A model generated the notes under the pieces. The model made no database searches, was not told the origin of the DNA, and saw only the letters and a program-made list of their open reading frames with translations. Shown piece by piece: positions 22,513 to 34,155 of a stretch of DNA of 49,417 bases. Source of the DNA: Neoconidiobolus thromboides FSU 785 (taxonomy: Eukaryota > Entomophthoromycota > Entomophthoromycetes > Entomophthorales > Neoconidiobolaceae); assembly GCA_025603075.1 (NCBI GenBank), contig MU626404.1, positions 1 through 49,417 on the forward strand, written 5' to 3'. Within the stretch, counting starts at the first letter, position 1, and every line of letters begins with the position of its first letter. Both the position numbers and the translations under genes were made by a program.

Positions 22513-24326
22513 GAATTTTTGTTGTTGATTATTATTATTATTATTATTATTATTTAAATCATTAAATAAACTTAATTCTTTTAAATTTAAATTATTAGTT
22601 TGAGATAAATTAGTTAAATCATCATAAGATCTATTAACCTTAATAAACCAAGGAATAGTTTCAAAATCATTTAATTGAACTTGAGCAGTTTGATTATTGA
22701 ATATCAATTTATTCATAATTTGCTGTAATTGATATTCAGGATTATTATGATTTTGAAATACTGAATTAGTTATTGCTTTTCTAGATTTGATTTTTGATAT
22801 TAATGAAATAGATGGTGTTAATTGATCAATACTTTTAGTTTTAAAATGAGATGTTGGATTTAATCTTCCACTAAATGTTTCTGCCTTTTGATAAAAATAT
22901 GTTTTTGCTTTTGTTTTGGGACTATTTTTACTATTATTAGATTTAATTGAGGATTGTGTAGATACATTTTCAATTGATTTATCTAATTCATTAATAGCTG
23001 TATTACGTTTGATTTCTTCACTATGAGAACGTTGAACTAGAAATTCAATATCAATATAAATTTAGATAGTACAAATAGTATATATATATCTTACCCACAG
23101 TAATAGGAGATAATAAACCATCCATACTATTCTATATGAAAAAAGAATACATAAGTTAAATAATAAAATAACAACCAATTTCACTTACTGTATTAGATAG
23201 TTCAATAGCACTTTCCGTCGTAAAAAACCGTTCTAATAACTCATGATTTTCTTGATTTTTTAAAATCATAGAACTTTCTTTAAATAAATTAGATAAACTT
23301 TTCTTACTTTTTGGTGATAATTCTAGTTCTTTAATATCATTATTTTTATCTTCATTATCTTGATTATCTTGATTATCTTGATTATCTTGTTCTTTTTCTT
23401 TTTTTTCATTGAAATGATTACTATCTCCAACAAATGGGTAACAACTTTTAGGTCGAATCTCATATCCTTTTAATCGTCTTTTAATCAACTCTAAATATAA
23501 TAAAAATAAATAACAATATACAATATATAATATATAAGAATAATCTACCTTGATCCAAGTCTTTAGTTTTAATTGAAATATCGGATAAAGTATCCATTGT
23601 ATTAAAACTATCTTCTGATATCATACTTCTAGGTCCCATTAATCTCGAAGTAATATTAATTGTAAAACAACTATCTCTTCTAGTATCTATCTTAGGTTTA
23701 ATAATAGGTGAATTTGGTGTACTTTTAATACTCATATTATTAGCTTTTGGTAATGGTTTATGATAACTCGAATTTCTTAAAGATTGATGAGTATTATTGT
23801 TGATTTTAGATTGAGTGTTACTGACTGCAGTAGTAAATGGTACAATAGGTAATGGTTTTTTTAATTTTATTGAAGAAGTAGGTGAGCAAATGATTCCACT
23901 TTGTTCATTTAATAATGTGTTATTATTATTATTATTATTATGTGTTTCCATATTAGTTAATGGCAATGAATGATTACTTTCAACTTTAATTAGAGTTGGG
24001 TTATTGTTAATGGTATTAGGAACTTGTTGTTGCTGTTGTTGTTGTTGTTGTTGTTGTTGAGTATTATTAATCTCAAGGTTATTACAATTATTATTAAAAT
24101 TAAGATTGATATTTAAATTACACTTTGGAATAGTAAAGATGGTATTCATGTCCGTATTATCTTTAATATCGATATTTTTATTACTTTCTTCTTTATTTTC
24201 TTCACTATCTTGTTGCTGTTTTAATGATAAGTGATGTATCGTTGCTTCTGTTATTGTATTTTTAAAATTTAATGAATTATTAATAGAAGGTAATTTAATA
24301 GATAAATTTAATGTTAAGATGGACAT
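21277..24326 (-). CDS. Rho-family GEF with DH-PH module and poly-Gln/poly-Asn tracts, four exons
   Basis: Minus-strand exons 24326-23549, 23490-23189, 23131-23095 and 23036-21277; about 958 residues with all junctions in frame. The first ~600 residues are low complexity: a Gln run near 90-100, repeated DNQ units near 285, and Asn runs near 535-570. The DH (RhoGEF) domain starts near 607 (YLIQELIETELNFLNNL) and has the diagnostic helix LKEMLILPIQRLTRYSLLLQ. A PH-like domain follows to the C-terminus (IKLFLYPTFIMLAVSKKLW onward). The protein should exchange GDP for GTP on a Rho/Cdc42-type GTPase in polarity or cell-wall signalling. The ATT array at 22443-22511 makes length variation of the Asn run likely. 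Which GTPase it serves cannot be told. The start is the first ATG of a long open exon. Confidence 0.88.
22443..22550 (-). repeat. In-frame ATT/AAT microsatellite encoding poly-Asn
   Basis: Two uninterrupted trinucleotide blocks split by a QQQKF-coding spacer, inside the Rho GEF coding region. Confidence 0.85.
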
Positions 24327-25738
24327 AATAAATTTTTATTCCATTAATTATTGAATGGTATATAATTAAGTTTATTTGATCAAGTTATTATTGAAGATTG
24401 AGTAATTTGGATAAAAACTGATAGTGAAAATGAATTAAGTTTAATATGGGTTGGGTGTAGTTTAAGCCTTACTTTAATCAAGTTTTATTTGATTGGTGGT
24501 TGCTTAAATCATCTTATTGGTTCTTTTTTTCAAAAAATGCCATCATCGGCTTTCAAGTTTTCATTATTTTTAATAATAATTTTATATAATTTTATATAAT
24601 TTTATATTGAATAAGTTCACTTGTTTAATATATTAATAATATTATTTAAGCTATTTTTATTGATAGCATTTTTAATTTCATTTATTAATGCTTGAGTTAC
24701 AATTTATCAATTATTTTTCATGAACTAATGATAAATAAAATGTTTGAGGGCAAAGTGGAAATATTTTAATAAAATACTATTGTTTGAGTTTGAAATTTCT
24801 TCATTAAATAAAAATTAGATTCAAAATTAAAATGATGCATTAATAAAAATCTCTATTCTAACAAAGAAAATAAAAATAAAATATGGGTTTATTCTTTCTT
24901 ATTCTTATTAGCATAATTAAAGTCCATAGTAATAAAATCAAAATATTCATACTATTTTATTAATATTAATATTAATATTAATATTAATATTATTTATATC
25001 ATTATTATCTATAGTGTTATTTATAGTGTTATTTATAATGTTTATTGTTGTTATTGTTACTATCATGTTTATATTATTATTATTATTAATATTAAGTTTT
25101 TCTATTTAAAATTCAATTAAACTCTATCTAGAATAATTAACCCCCGATCTTAACAATATTATAATTTCAATTAAGTGGCTGAACAATAATCAACCCTTTA
25201 TTTTTTCTGTTATCAATTTTTAACCGTAACAATAATAAAAATAGCTCGATTTAACTTGTGGCTTAAAAATCTATTTGGGAGTTTATTTTCTACTTTTATT
25301 TTGCCACTTTTCATCTATTTTTTTTGACTATTTCTCGATAGTAAGAAATATGGCACTTATTTTTAATATCAATAATCAATTGATAAACTAAACTAACTAA
25401 ATCAATCTAAAGTCAATATAACGTAATAATGATTAATTAATTTATAATTGATATGGAAGAGACAGGTGATGCTATCAATTTCTCAAGTGATGGAAATTTC
25501 TAAATGAATAACGTTATTTAATTTAGAGTTTAAATTGTTTTTAATATGAATTCAAACTTCATTTTAAGAAAATCAAACTTCTATTTGAAACTAAATAAAA
25601 AAGTGCAATTAACTAGTATTTTGAAGTTTTATTTTGAATTAATGTAAAAGATAAAGTTATTGGGTTAATTTTTGAAAATATTAATTGAATATTCAATTTC
25701 GATAACTCTTTTATTTGAACATCAATTATGATTTTAAC
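24327..25738. other. Intergenic region, ATTAAT microsatellite, no gene seen
   Basis: Upstream flank of the Rho GEF gene. ATTAAT units fill about 24958-24991, and TTATAGTGTTATT is repeated near 25010-25040. It separates the gene-dense block from the element-rich region. Confidence 0.5.
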
Positions 25739-25843
25739 ATATGGGGATGTGTTTTTGTGTTTAAGAATTTTATAACAATCTTTCTGTTCAAATAGTGCTT
25801 AAAAGATAGAAAAAGTGATAAAGCCAAAAAAACATCCCCATAT
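25739..25843 (-). mobile_element. Short inverted-repeat element, copy 8
   Basis: Perfect ends ATATGGGGATGT and ACATCCCCATAT; core TAGTGCTTAAAAGA. First copy to the right of the element-free block. Confidence 0.88.
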
Positions 25844-26430
25844 TCAATTATTATAAATATCAAAATGTAACTATTAGATTAATTTTATTTTAAAAAGAAT
25901 ATTTTTAAATAAATTAAATAAATAAGTTTTTAACGTAGTTAGTTACTAATAATTGTTTTAAAGTTGGCAAAATATTATTAATACTAAATTATTTTTTGTA
26001 TGAGATCTTATGGAATTTTATAAGTTTAGTAATAAATAATATATTAAATTAGAATTAACTTTCGTTTATTTTTAAATTAGATCCTTAGTTTTACAATTTA
26101 TTTATTATTAATATATATATCAATAATTTAAAATAAATAAAGATAAATTGTTAAACTAATAATAAGTTCTTTTTTATATATGAGCAAAAGTAATCAAATT
26201 TGAAATAGTATAAATTTATTTTTATTATTATTACTAAAAACAATAAACAAATATTGAATTATTTTAAATAAAAAAATAATAGCATTATTTAAATTATATT
26301 TAAAAGTTTTATTATTTTTTAAAGTACTTAATTAATTATGTTAAAAAGTATTTTGAATATTATCTATATTAATAAAACAACAGGTCTAAATACTATGTTG
26401 TTTTAGCTTAAAAATGAATCTTAATTATTA
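25844..26430. other. Intergenic sequence, no gene seen
   Basis: Very AT-rich; nothing supported. Confidence 0.45.
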
Positions 26431-26530
26431 AATGAGGATGTGTTTTTTTGTTTAAGAATTTTACTAACAATTTTCCCACTCAAATAGTGCTTAAGAAAAA
26501 GCAATGAAATCAAAAAAACACCCCTAAATA
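26431..26530 (-). mobile_element. Short inverted-repeat element, copy 9
   Basis: Left end AATGAGGATGTG, right end ACACCCCTAAAT; about 6 bp missing after the core (AGTGCTTAAGAAAAAG). Confidence 0.8.
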
Positions 26531-26644
26531 TCTATTTAACTTTCTATACTTATGAGAAAAGAGTAATTTATTAAACTTTGAATGTTTATATATAACGAAT
26601 CGTTTTCTCATTGTATTTTTTCAAAAAAATAACTTTTACGCTAT

Positions 26645-26746
26645 ATAATGAGGCTGTTCCTTTTGGCTTTGTCACTTTTTATTAAGCGCTATTTGAACAG
26701 AAACATTGTTAGTAAAATTCTTAAATACAAAAATACATCCCCATAT
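26645..26746 (+). mobile_element. Short inverted-repeat element, copy 10
   Basis: Core TTAAGCGCTATTTGAACAG and right end ACATCCCCATAT are intact; left end altered (TAATGAGGCTGT). It lies 500 bp upstream of the first CENP-B-like gene. Confidence 0.85.
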
Positions 26747-27244
26747 TTTAAAATGAATATAAAGTATAATTTGTTAAATATCTTTTAGATTTTAAAGCAA
26801 AAATGTCAGTGCTTTCAAAAATTTAACGAAAACTAATAATTGATTTTTAATATTACAACATAACTATTAAGTTACTATAGATTATAGTAACATATACTTT
26901 GAAATCAAACTATGACTAACAATTAAATAAAAAAGATGTTGGTATTAACTTTAATTCTAAATTTAGTAGATTACATAGTGGCATCTTTGAAGTTGTATAT
27001 TTGAACACCTTGTTTTTGTATTTGACCTTTTCATTTTTTTATAGAACTATATTTAACTTTAATTCGTTAATTTGGAATAATTAACTTTTTAGACCAATTG
27101 AATTCCTTATTATTTAAAACATAGAACATTATTAATGAAATCAATTAAAAGTTAAAATAACTAATCTATTGATTTAGTTTACAATGGGCGGTGAATTATG
27201 TACTATATATACAATGAGTATACCCAGTACATGCCTTACAAATT
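26747..27244. promoter_or_regulatory. Upstream region of the first CENP-B-like gene
   Basis: A TATATATA lies at 27204-27211, 34 bp before the ATG. No other feature seen. Confidence 0.4.
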
Positions 27245-28033
27245 ATGAGTGAGTTAAATTTTATTAAAAGTGAATCTATATCTCCAAAGCAAAAGGAGAG
27301 GGTAGTACTGAGTATGGCACAAAGATTAGAAATTGTAAATCTAGGCGAGCAACATGGATTATCTCATCAAGAGATAGCCACTCAATTTAATGTAGGAAGA
27401 AGTACGGTGACAAAGATACTTCTAAATAAAGAAAAAATTAAAAGGATAAGTAAAGGGGTTTCAAATGATTTAAGGAAAAGAATACGAACTAGTGAATTTG
27501 ATGAGCTTGAAAGAAGGTTAGCAGTTTGGTGTACTAAAGATGCTATTATTAATGATAAAGGCATATTAGAATTAACTTCGGAGCATGACAGCTCTAAAAT
27601 TGAAGAAAAAGCTCAAGAGCTTGCTGTTGAATTAAAATTGTCAAACTTTAGTCCAAATAGTAGATGGTTAGTTAAATTTCGTAGGAAATTTAAACTTGGG
27701 TTTAAGAACATTGTTAAAAGTAAAGAGGATAATAATCAATATGTAAATCAGAACATATATAATCAAATTGAGACTATTGGGTTCCAAAATTCACTCTTGT
27801 TTAATTCTAATTCTTCTGGCTTTAATAATGAATTCTATGACTATAGGAATAATTTGGATTACAGCTCAGTTCTCCTTAACTTTAACAATAACCTTTGGCA
27901 TAATAATTATCGTACTTCTAGTCTTGATGATATTTTTAATTATAGCAACATAAATGATTGCAACTATACTCAACCATATGTGAATGAATTTTATAATTTG
28001 TTCACTGATAATAATGATTTATCAAATTATTGA
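27245..28033 (+). CDS. CENP-B/psq-type DNA-binding protein, paralogue A
   Basis: Intronless, 262 residues. The psq-like helix-turn-helix lies at about 22-70 (LEIVNLGEQHGLSHQEIATQ, then the recognition helix VGRSTVTKILLNK). It is followed by KGVSNDLRKRIR and a second CENP-B/Tc5-type HTH at about 82-160 (ERRLAVWCTKDA and the closing motif WLVKFRRKFKL). The rest is an Asn/Tyr-rich tail with no DDE nuclease. The pair of HTH domains is the DNA-binding half of pogo-family transposases and of the centromere/regulator proteins CENP-B, Abp1 and Pdc2, so nuclear DNA binding is expected. A regulatory role is inferred. It is the first of six paralogues within 14 kb. The close TATA box argues for a stand-alone gene. 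Confidence 0.82.
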   Translation: MSELNFIKSESISPKQKERVVLSMAQRLEIVNLGEQHGLSHQEIATQFNVGRSTVTKILLNKEKIKRISKGVSNDLRKRIRTSEFDELERRLAVWCTKDAIINDKGILELTSEHDSSKIEEKAQELAVELKLSNFSPNSRWLVKFRRKFKLGFKNIVKSKEDNNQYVNQNIYNQIETIGFQNSLLFNSNSSGFNNEFYDYRNNLDYSSVLLNFNNNLWHNNYRTSSLDDIFNYSNINDCNYTQPYVNEFYNLFTDNNDLSNY

Positions 28034-28305
28034 TTTAATTTAATTAGCTATAAAGTTATAAGTCATTATAATAGCCTATTATTAAATTAATACGTAGCAA
28101 GTCTTTTATGTCAATATTTACTTTTTATCTCTGTGCGATTACTTTTTGAGCTTTAGTTACTCTTCGATTTTAATTGAAAACCAACTTTCTGTACATTTCT
28201 ATCACTTTGACCTCTACTTATAAGTATATCTTTAAAATTTCAAGGATATAAACCAACCGAATATTTAAATGAAAATAAATTTAAATACAATAGTTCTAAT
28301 TTCAA
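28034..28305. other. 3' flank of paralogue A, no DDE sequence
   Basis: The sequence after the stop codon is stop-rich in all frames, so there is no frameshifted transposase catalytic domain directly downstream. Confidence 0.5.
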
Positions 28306-28414
28306 TAAATGGGGCTGTTTTTTTTTGGCTTCATCACTTTTTCATTCTTTAAGCACTATTTGAGTGAAAAATTCGTTAGTGAAATCCTTAAACATAAAAA
28401 TACATCCTCAAATA
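28306..28414 (+). mobile_element. Short inverted-repeat element, copy 11
   Basis: Left end AAATGGGGCTGT with a run of nine T; core TTAAGCACTATTTGAGTG; right end ACATCCTCAAAT. Confidence 0.85.
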
Positions 28415-29838
28415 TTGCTTTGGTTTTTAGAATATTATAAAGTAATAATTATTTTAAAAGTAAAACTTCTTCAACTAGTTTGTGACAATACTCTTATGAA
28501 TAATCTTTTATCATCTATATATTAAATGCAGCTATGTGGATCCATTATAACTAAATCTGATACATTATGATAAATTATTTAGTCTTTGGGAATACCAACA
28601 TTTATTGAATTTTATATTTGATATCTTACATAACATTTTGACAACGTATCTACTTTTGACCAAAACAATTTGCTTTTGTATAAACGTCAAGATCCTTTCA
28701 ATGAATCTATTTTACTTATACCACAAAAAATTATATAGTTAAAATTTCAAGTGCTTTTTTTAATTTTATAACTTCCATTCTATTTTATCAATGGAAACCT
28801 ATTAAATATTGACGTTTTAAAACTTAGAATTCCCTTAAAAACTAGAATCCTTTAACAAATAGTCCAAATTAGATTGCTTTGTTACTAATTTAATATAAAC
28901 ATAATATAGATATTTTAATTCTGTATTTGTTAGATACAAAAATAGGAAAAATCTTTATGATTAAACTCATCAAATACAAAATAAAAATGCCCATCTTATG
29001 TTTAAATCAAACCAGTAGTATCTGAATTTTGAATTTTAAGTGTCATTTTCCTTTTTTGATTTAGTAGAATAAGTTATATTAAATGTTTTAAATTATATTA
29101 TATTACTAAAAAATAAAATTTAAATTAACTGAAGCCTAGAATATTAGGATAATATAAAGCTAAATTTAGTAAATTACTTTTTGAATTTTGAAACAATGAC
29201 ATGTTTTATTTCGTAATATAAAATTAATGATTTGGAAAGCATGAGATAAATAGAACTAAATTTAGTAAGTTTTAACCTCATGGTTTTTATACTTATTAAA
29301 GATCTTAGCTATTACTCAGTATCTCAATGATTCTACAGCAATATCAAAGGTAAGCTAGATTGGTTTATAAGATTTCGCCGTTTTCATTCTCAAATGAGCC
29401 CTATAAAATAACTTTAATTAGTTTTTGAACTCTACACTAGAATCATTTCGTGACTCATAAAATTGGCCTTATTGAATTAAAAACTGCGCATTTTTTTAAA
29501 CGCAGCAATTTTGTTTTTTTGAAGCTTATGTAAGAAAAATGAATACTTTTCTTGGAAATATAAACAAAATAGTATGTATATATTTGGGATTTTTATGTAA
29601 TTTAATTATAAAATATTCCCTTAACTGACCTTACATCCCATAATTTTAACAGTGTTTATTTTAGAGTAAAAAAAGTTGACCAAGAATAAAATTCTACTGC
29701 GTAAAATAGGGAACAAAATGAAAAATAGCAAAAATTAAATGATGATATAGTTAAAAGTTCTTACAGTGAGAATGTGGCGTTTTAATAAAAGGTTGATAAA
29801 AAAGTATATAAGCATTAAATTCAACAAAATCTCAACTT
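28415..29838. other. Intergenic region between paralogues A and B
   Basis: Stop-dense. No transposase remnant recognised. TATATAAG at 29805-29812 lies 27 bp before the ATG of paralogue B. Confidence 0.45.
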
Positions 29839-30834
29839 ATGGCTGAAAGTGAAAATTTTATTGATAAATCTAAAAAAGTGGGGAGGACAACTTTGAGTAT
29901 GAATGAGAAGCTTAAAATTATAGAATTAGCAGGTAAACATACACATCAAGAAATCGCAAATCAATTTAACGTTGGACGTAGTACAGTTACTAAAATTTTA
30001 TCGAAAAAGGATAAAATTATTGATTCAAGCAAGGGTATTTGTATTGATTTGAGAAGAAGAGTTCGGTCCAATAGCTTTGGTGACATTGAGAAAAAAGTAT
30101 TAGAGTGGTGCGCCAAAGATGCAAAATTGGACGATCAAGGAACTTTAACTTTAAACACAAGATATGACAGCGAAAAAATAATTAAAAAAGCAAAAGAAAT
30201 AGCAAACGAGATGAATCAGCAGCATTTTTTTGCAGATAATGTATGGCTAATGAAATTTAGGCGGAGATTTAGGCTCAACTTTGATATTAAAAAGCTTAAT
30301 GATTCTGAGAGCTTTGAAAATAACTCCGAGCCTAGTGTTTGTAACCAAAACCAAACCTCTATGTTTAATGGCGATGAATTTAATTATGATAGTAATGGTA
30401 ATTGGTTTGAGGCAAACGACATGGGGCTTGACTTTTTATATAACCACAATAATGCAGTTTATAACAATTTATTGAATCACGTTCAAAGTAATGTAAGTAA
30501 TATTAATATTCAGGATAATGAACTTGGCCTAAATTCGTATAGCTATAGTAATCAATGCCTTGAAAATAATGCTAAAAGCCCATATATAATGGACTCGGCT
30601 ATCCCATCCCCATTTTTAACTCCCTTGAGTCAATCTTCGCAAAGCATTGAAAGCTTTTTACTTCAACAAAACGACCTTTATGCTTTAGATGGTTTTAATC
30701 CAATGGGCAACGATAATGAGTTCAATCAATCAACATCATCTAATACCCTTTTTCCTTACCCTATATCCTTTTCTACTAACCAACTAAATCCCAAACCAGA
30801 AGATTGGACTTCAAACCAACATAATAATCTGTAA
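29839..30834 (+). CDS. CENP-B/psq-type DNA-binding protein, paralogue B
   Basis: Intronless, 331 residues, the longest of the six. First HTH at about 18-65 (LSMNEKLKIIELAGKHTHQE, VGRSTVTKILSKKDK); this copy is shorter by about two residues in the first turn. Second HTH at about 80-155 (IEKKVLEWCAKDA, WLMKFRRRFRLNF). The tail from about 160 is rich in Asn, Ser, Gln and Pro (for example SPFLTPLSQSSQSIESFLLQ), a composition common in transcriptional activation regions; activation is inference. No DDE domain. The TATA box is only 27 bp from the first ATG, so a start at the later in-frame Met (LSMNEK) is possible. Confidence 0.82.
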   Translation: MAESENFIDKSKKVGRTTLSMNEKLKIIELAGKHTHQEIANQFNVGRSTVTKILSKKDKIIDSSKGICIDLRRRVRSNSFGDIEKKVLEWCAKDAKLDDQGTLTLNTRYDSEKIIKKAKEIANEMNQQHFFADNVWLMKFRRRFRLNFDIKKLNDSESFENNSEPSVCNQNQTSMFNGDEFNYDSNGNWFEANDMGLDFLYNHNNAVYNNLLNHVQSNVSNINIQDNELGLNSYSYSNQCLENNAKSPYIMDSAIPSPFLTPLSQSSQSIESFLLQQNDLYALDGFNPMGNDNEFNQSTSSNTLFPYPISFSTNQLNPKPEDWTSNQHNNL

Positions 30835-32413
30835 AATAAGATATAACTATATCTTCCTTAAAAATAATAAAATAATAAAATAATAGTAATATATATATTG
30901 CATTATTATAATGAGTTCTATTATAGCCTTCTGAGCTATGATGAAAACTTTAGTTATCCTTGTTTGAGCTCCATTTTTCGACCCTACCTAAATTGAGTAG
31001 TGTTTCAATACAAAAAGAAACATCTTATAATGTATAAAGGTGAATAAATATGATAGAAAAATCAAACATAACAATCAACTATACAAACAAAGTGGTACCC
31101 TAAAAAAATCTTAACTACTCAATTGCTCTAAGGCTAAAAATTTGGACAAATTTTTTTTGGTCACTTATTCACTTATTAAACTCAATTAAGTCATATAAAG
31201 TTCCTCACTAATATGATGAACTTGTTGAAAAATTTCCAAGTGTAACACTTTAAATGATTTGATTGGGGGATTGAGTTTCAAATTTCTTGAGAAAAATTAA
31301 CTGCAGTACTTAACCTATCTAATTTATTTTGGAATTACTAGTCTATAGACTTTATCTCTTGATAGATATCTTCACATATAAGAAGGTGTTAAATTCGTTA
31401 CAAAACTTGTGAACATATTTAAATCGAGTATTAGTAAAATTAGTAATGGATTCTAATAAAAGGATCATAAGCTATTGGGAATAAAGACGGTAGAATTAAC
31501 TCATATTTATGAATCAGAGTAACATTTAAAGAACTCTTAAGAACAAACTAAATTTCTTTTATTGTAAAAATAGTTTTTCAGCCTAAAAGTATAATTTCAA
31601 AAATGTAATTTCTTAATTTAACCTACTTTCTAATAAGATTCTTAGTTTCATATTAACTATGATTAAAATTAAAATTGAAGTCATTACGATCATTATAGTA
31701 AATATTAGGATAGTTTAGTGAGTTTTGTTAAAAATTTCCAAAATTTGGATTTCATACTACCATATTTCAGTCATAAGTGGTTATTGATGAAATAAAGTGA
31801 TAAATTATATTAAAAATAATGTTTATAAGGGATCCAGTGGGCACAATCTGTTCAAAAAAAGCTTTACGAAAGTTATTGAATAACAATATTGAGCTTTAAG
31901 GATAAATGTTTCACCTGAAACATTAAAGTCCAGAGCATTCATTCTATTTATAATTAGCTAATAAACCTTTATTAAAGTTTAATGACTGAGTTATAGATAT
32001 TTTATAAATATAATGCATTGGTATAGAGTTGAATATTTTCTAAAACTGCTACAATTTAAAAGAAATATATCTTCAACGTAGTTGTTAGTAAAGAATATCT
32101 ATATTTGAATCATTTCAACACACTATACTTATTAGTATATTTTATTCAATTGTATATAACATATTTATATTGATAAACTAATATATAAAATTCATAATTA
32201 TAGCGAGGTTTCACTTTGAGATGTTTTGAATTAATTGTCCATATAATATATTAAAAACTTTGATACATTATGAGAACTTAAAAATGTATATAAATTAAGG
32301 AATACTAAAAGGCATTTAAAACATTCTTTATTCGATAGCTTAAACTTTGACTTTAATTCCCTTGAATAAGGCGTTGTTACCTTGGTGATCAAGTTTTTAC
32401 ACAGAATCTTACA
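30835..32413. other. Intergenic region between paralogues B and C
   Basis: No gene or short element in 1.6 kb. It contains a near-perfect palindrome at 31905-31924 and a TATATAAA at 32287-32294 that may serve paralogue C. Confidence 0.45.
31905..31924. repeat. 20-bp palindrome AATGTTTCA-CC-TGAAACATT
   Basis: Nine-base perfect arms around CC. Each arm contains TGAAACA, the sequence of the yeast Ste12 pheromone-response element. The link is speculative. Confidence 0.45.
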
Positions 32414-33346
32414 ATGACAAAGCGGTTTGCTTTGAGTATATCCCAGAAATTGGAAGTAATAAAATTACACGAAGATGGAATGCTCCACAAAGACATAGCT
32501 AAACATTTCAATGTAGGTAGGAGTACTGTAACAAAGATATTATTAAAAAAGGATGAGATAACACAATTATCCAAGGGAATCCAGATTGATTTAAGGGAAA
32601 AAGTCAGGAAGCATAAGTTTGCTAATATTGAGCAAAAAGTAATGGAATGGTGCTCCTACGATTTAATTAAGAGCCATAAAGGTGATTTGTTATTTCCGTT
32701 AAACTACAATAGCGATAAAATAAAGGAAAAGGCTAAGGAGATTGCGGCTGGAATAGGAGAAAATAATTTTATAGCTGACAATAAGTGGCTAGCTAGGTTT
32801 CGTAGAAGATTTAAATTAAACTTTGTAATCAAAAGAAGGTGTAAAGCCCAGAAGTTTATAGGTAAAGCCAATGGTATTGAGTCTGAACATTTAGGCTATT
32901 GTGGTAGCTTGCCAAATCTCAAAAGTTCATTACTTGATGATTGGAATTATATTTTAGACAATGAAATTTTATTAAATAGTTTAAATTCTAAATTTAGTAA
33001 CAATGTCAACAACGATTCTGTGAGAGCATTTTATAATAAAGACCATAATAAAAACTACAAGCCAGACAACACGATTTTGAACATTAACAGCTCGAATTTT
33101 ATCTCAAGCGGTTCCAATTGTATCCCTTGTCCATATCAAAGCTATACGCCTATCGCGACAAACTCTATAAATGGGTTGCTACTTAATGGAATGCCTTTTT
33201 ATACTGATATCTACCCAAGTATCATTAATAATGTTATTCCATGTCAAAATACATCTTTTTACAAAGTGTCAATTTTTGGAAACTCTTCATTTGATCACAA
33301 CATTATTCAAACTCAAATGAAACTTATGGAGAATTCAATAGTGTAA
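32414..33346 (+). CDS. CENP-B/psq-type DNA-binding protein, paralogue C
   Basis: Intronless, 310 residues, with the DNA-binding region almost at the N-terminus. First HTH at about 8-50 (LEVIKLHEDGMLHKDIAKHF, VGRSTVTKILLKKDE), second at about 65-140 (IEQKVMEWCSYD, WLARFRRRFKLNF), then a basic IKRRCK stretch. In the KxxxRKR link this copy has DLREKVRK, a slight divergence. The tail is Asn/Ser/Pro-rich without a recognised domain. No DDE domain. The nearest TATA-like box is about 120 bp upstream. Confidence 0.82.
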   Translation: MTKRFALSISQKLEVIKLHEDGMLHKDIAKHFNVGRSTVTKILLKKDEITQLSKGIQIDLREKVRKHKFANIEQKVMEWCSYDLIKSHKGDLLFPLNYNSDKIKEKAKEIAAGIGENNFIADNKWLARFRRRFKLNFVIKRRCKAQKFIGKANGIESEHLGYCGSLPNLKSSLLDDWNYILDNEILLNSLNSKFSNNVNNDSVRAFYNKDHNKNYKPDNTILNINSSNFISSGSNCIPCPYQSYTPIATNSINGLLLNGMPFYTDIYPSIINNVIPCQNTSFYKVSIFGNSSFDHNIIQTQMKLMENSIV

Positions 33347-33850
33347 ATCCAATAATTCCATAATTCAAAGATATGATTGCTTGATATAATCAGCTTATTA
33401 TATATTATTTTGGATTAGTACAATATTAGTAAATGTAAATTTAGCCCTAAAGTTTTTTATCCAGAAATTTTGGTTTGTAAATATTAAATAAAAATGTTAT
33501 GTACAGCTTTAGATTTATACTTTTTAATTTTAATATTGCGAAATCTTCTTGACAGGCTCCTAAATAAATAACTTGTTGAATAAATATAATAAACTGGGGG
33601 GTACAACGATTGGTTTAAAGCAAATACTTATAAAGTAAAGAATGAAAATAGGAAAATACAACTTCATTCAAATATCTACCAAGTTTCTCTAGAATAGTAT
33701 AAAAATGGATTTATTTCTTATTTCACTTTTATCACCATTTACTCACACTTTTTAAGCTATGTCACTTCTCGGTAACACGAGAATTTAAGGATATTAAACA
33801 TAATTGTTATAAAAACTCGATTTTTTTGTCCCCTATAACTATCTTAAATT
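33347..33850. other. Intergenic sequence, no gene seen
   Basis: 3' flank of paralogue C; nothing supported. Confidence 0.45.
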
Positions 33851-33956
33851 ATATGGTGATGTTTTTTTTGATTTCATTATTTTCCCATTTTTTAAGCGCT
33901 ATTTGAGTAGAAAGAGTATTAGTAAAATTCTCAAATACAAAAATACATCCCCATAT
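33851..33956 (+). mobile_element. Short inverted-repeat element, copy 12
   Basis: Left end ATATGGTGATGT, core TTAAGCGCTATTTGAGTAG, right end ACATCCCCATAT. Full length. Confidence 0.88.
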
Positions 33957-34051
33957 ATTAGAAGCTAATCAAAATTGATCTTTATATCTATACAATTCTT
34001 TTGTTAAGTTTTGCTTTTAGTAAAATCATAAGAGACTATAGTAAGAAATAA

Positions 34052-34155
34052 ATATGGGAGTGTTTTTTTGGTTTCATTACTTTTTCTATCTTTTACACTA
34101 TTTAAGCGGAAAAATTGCTAGTAAAATTCTTAAACAAAAAAACACATCCTCATAT
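34052..34155 (+). mobile_element. Short inverted-repeat element, copy 13
   Basis: Ends AATATGGGAGTG and ACATCCTCATAT; internal TTTAAGCGGAAAAATTGC. It sits about 95 bp from copy 12 in the same orientation. Confidence 0.85.
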
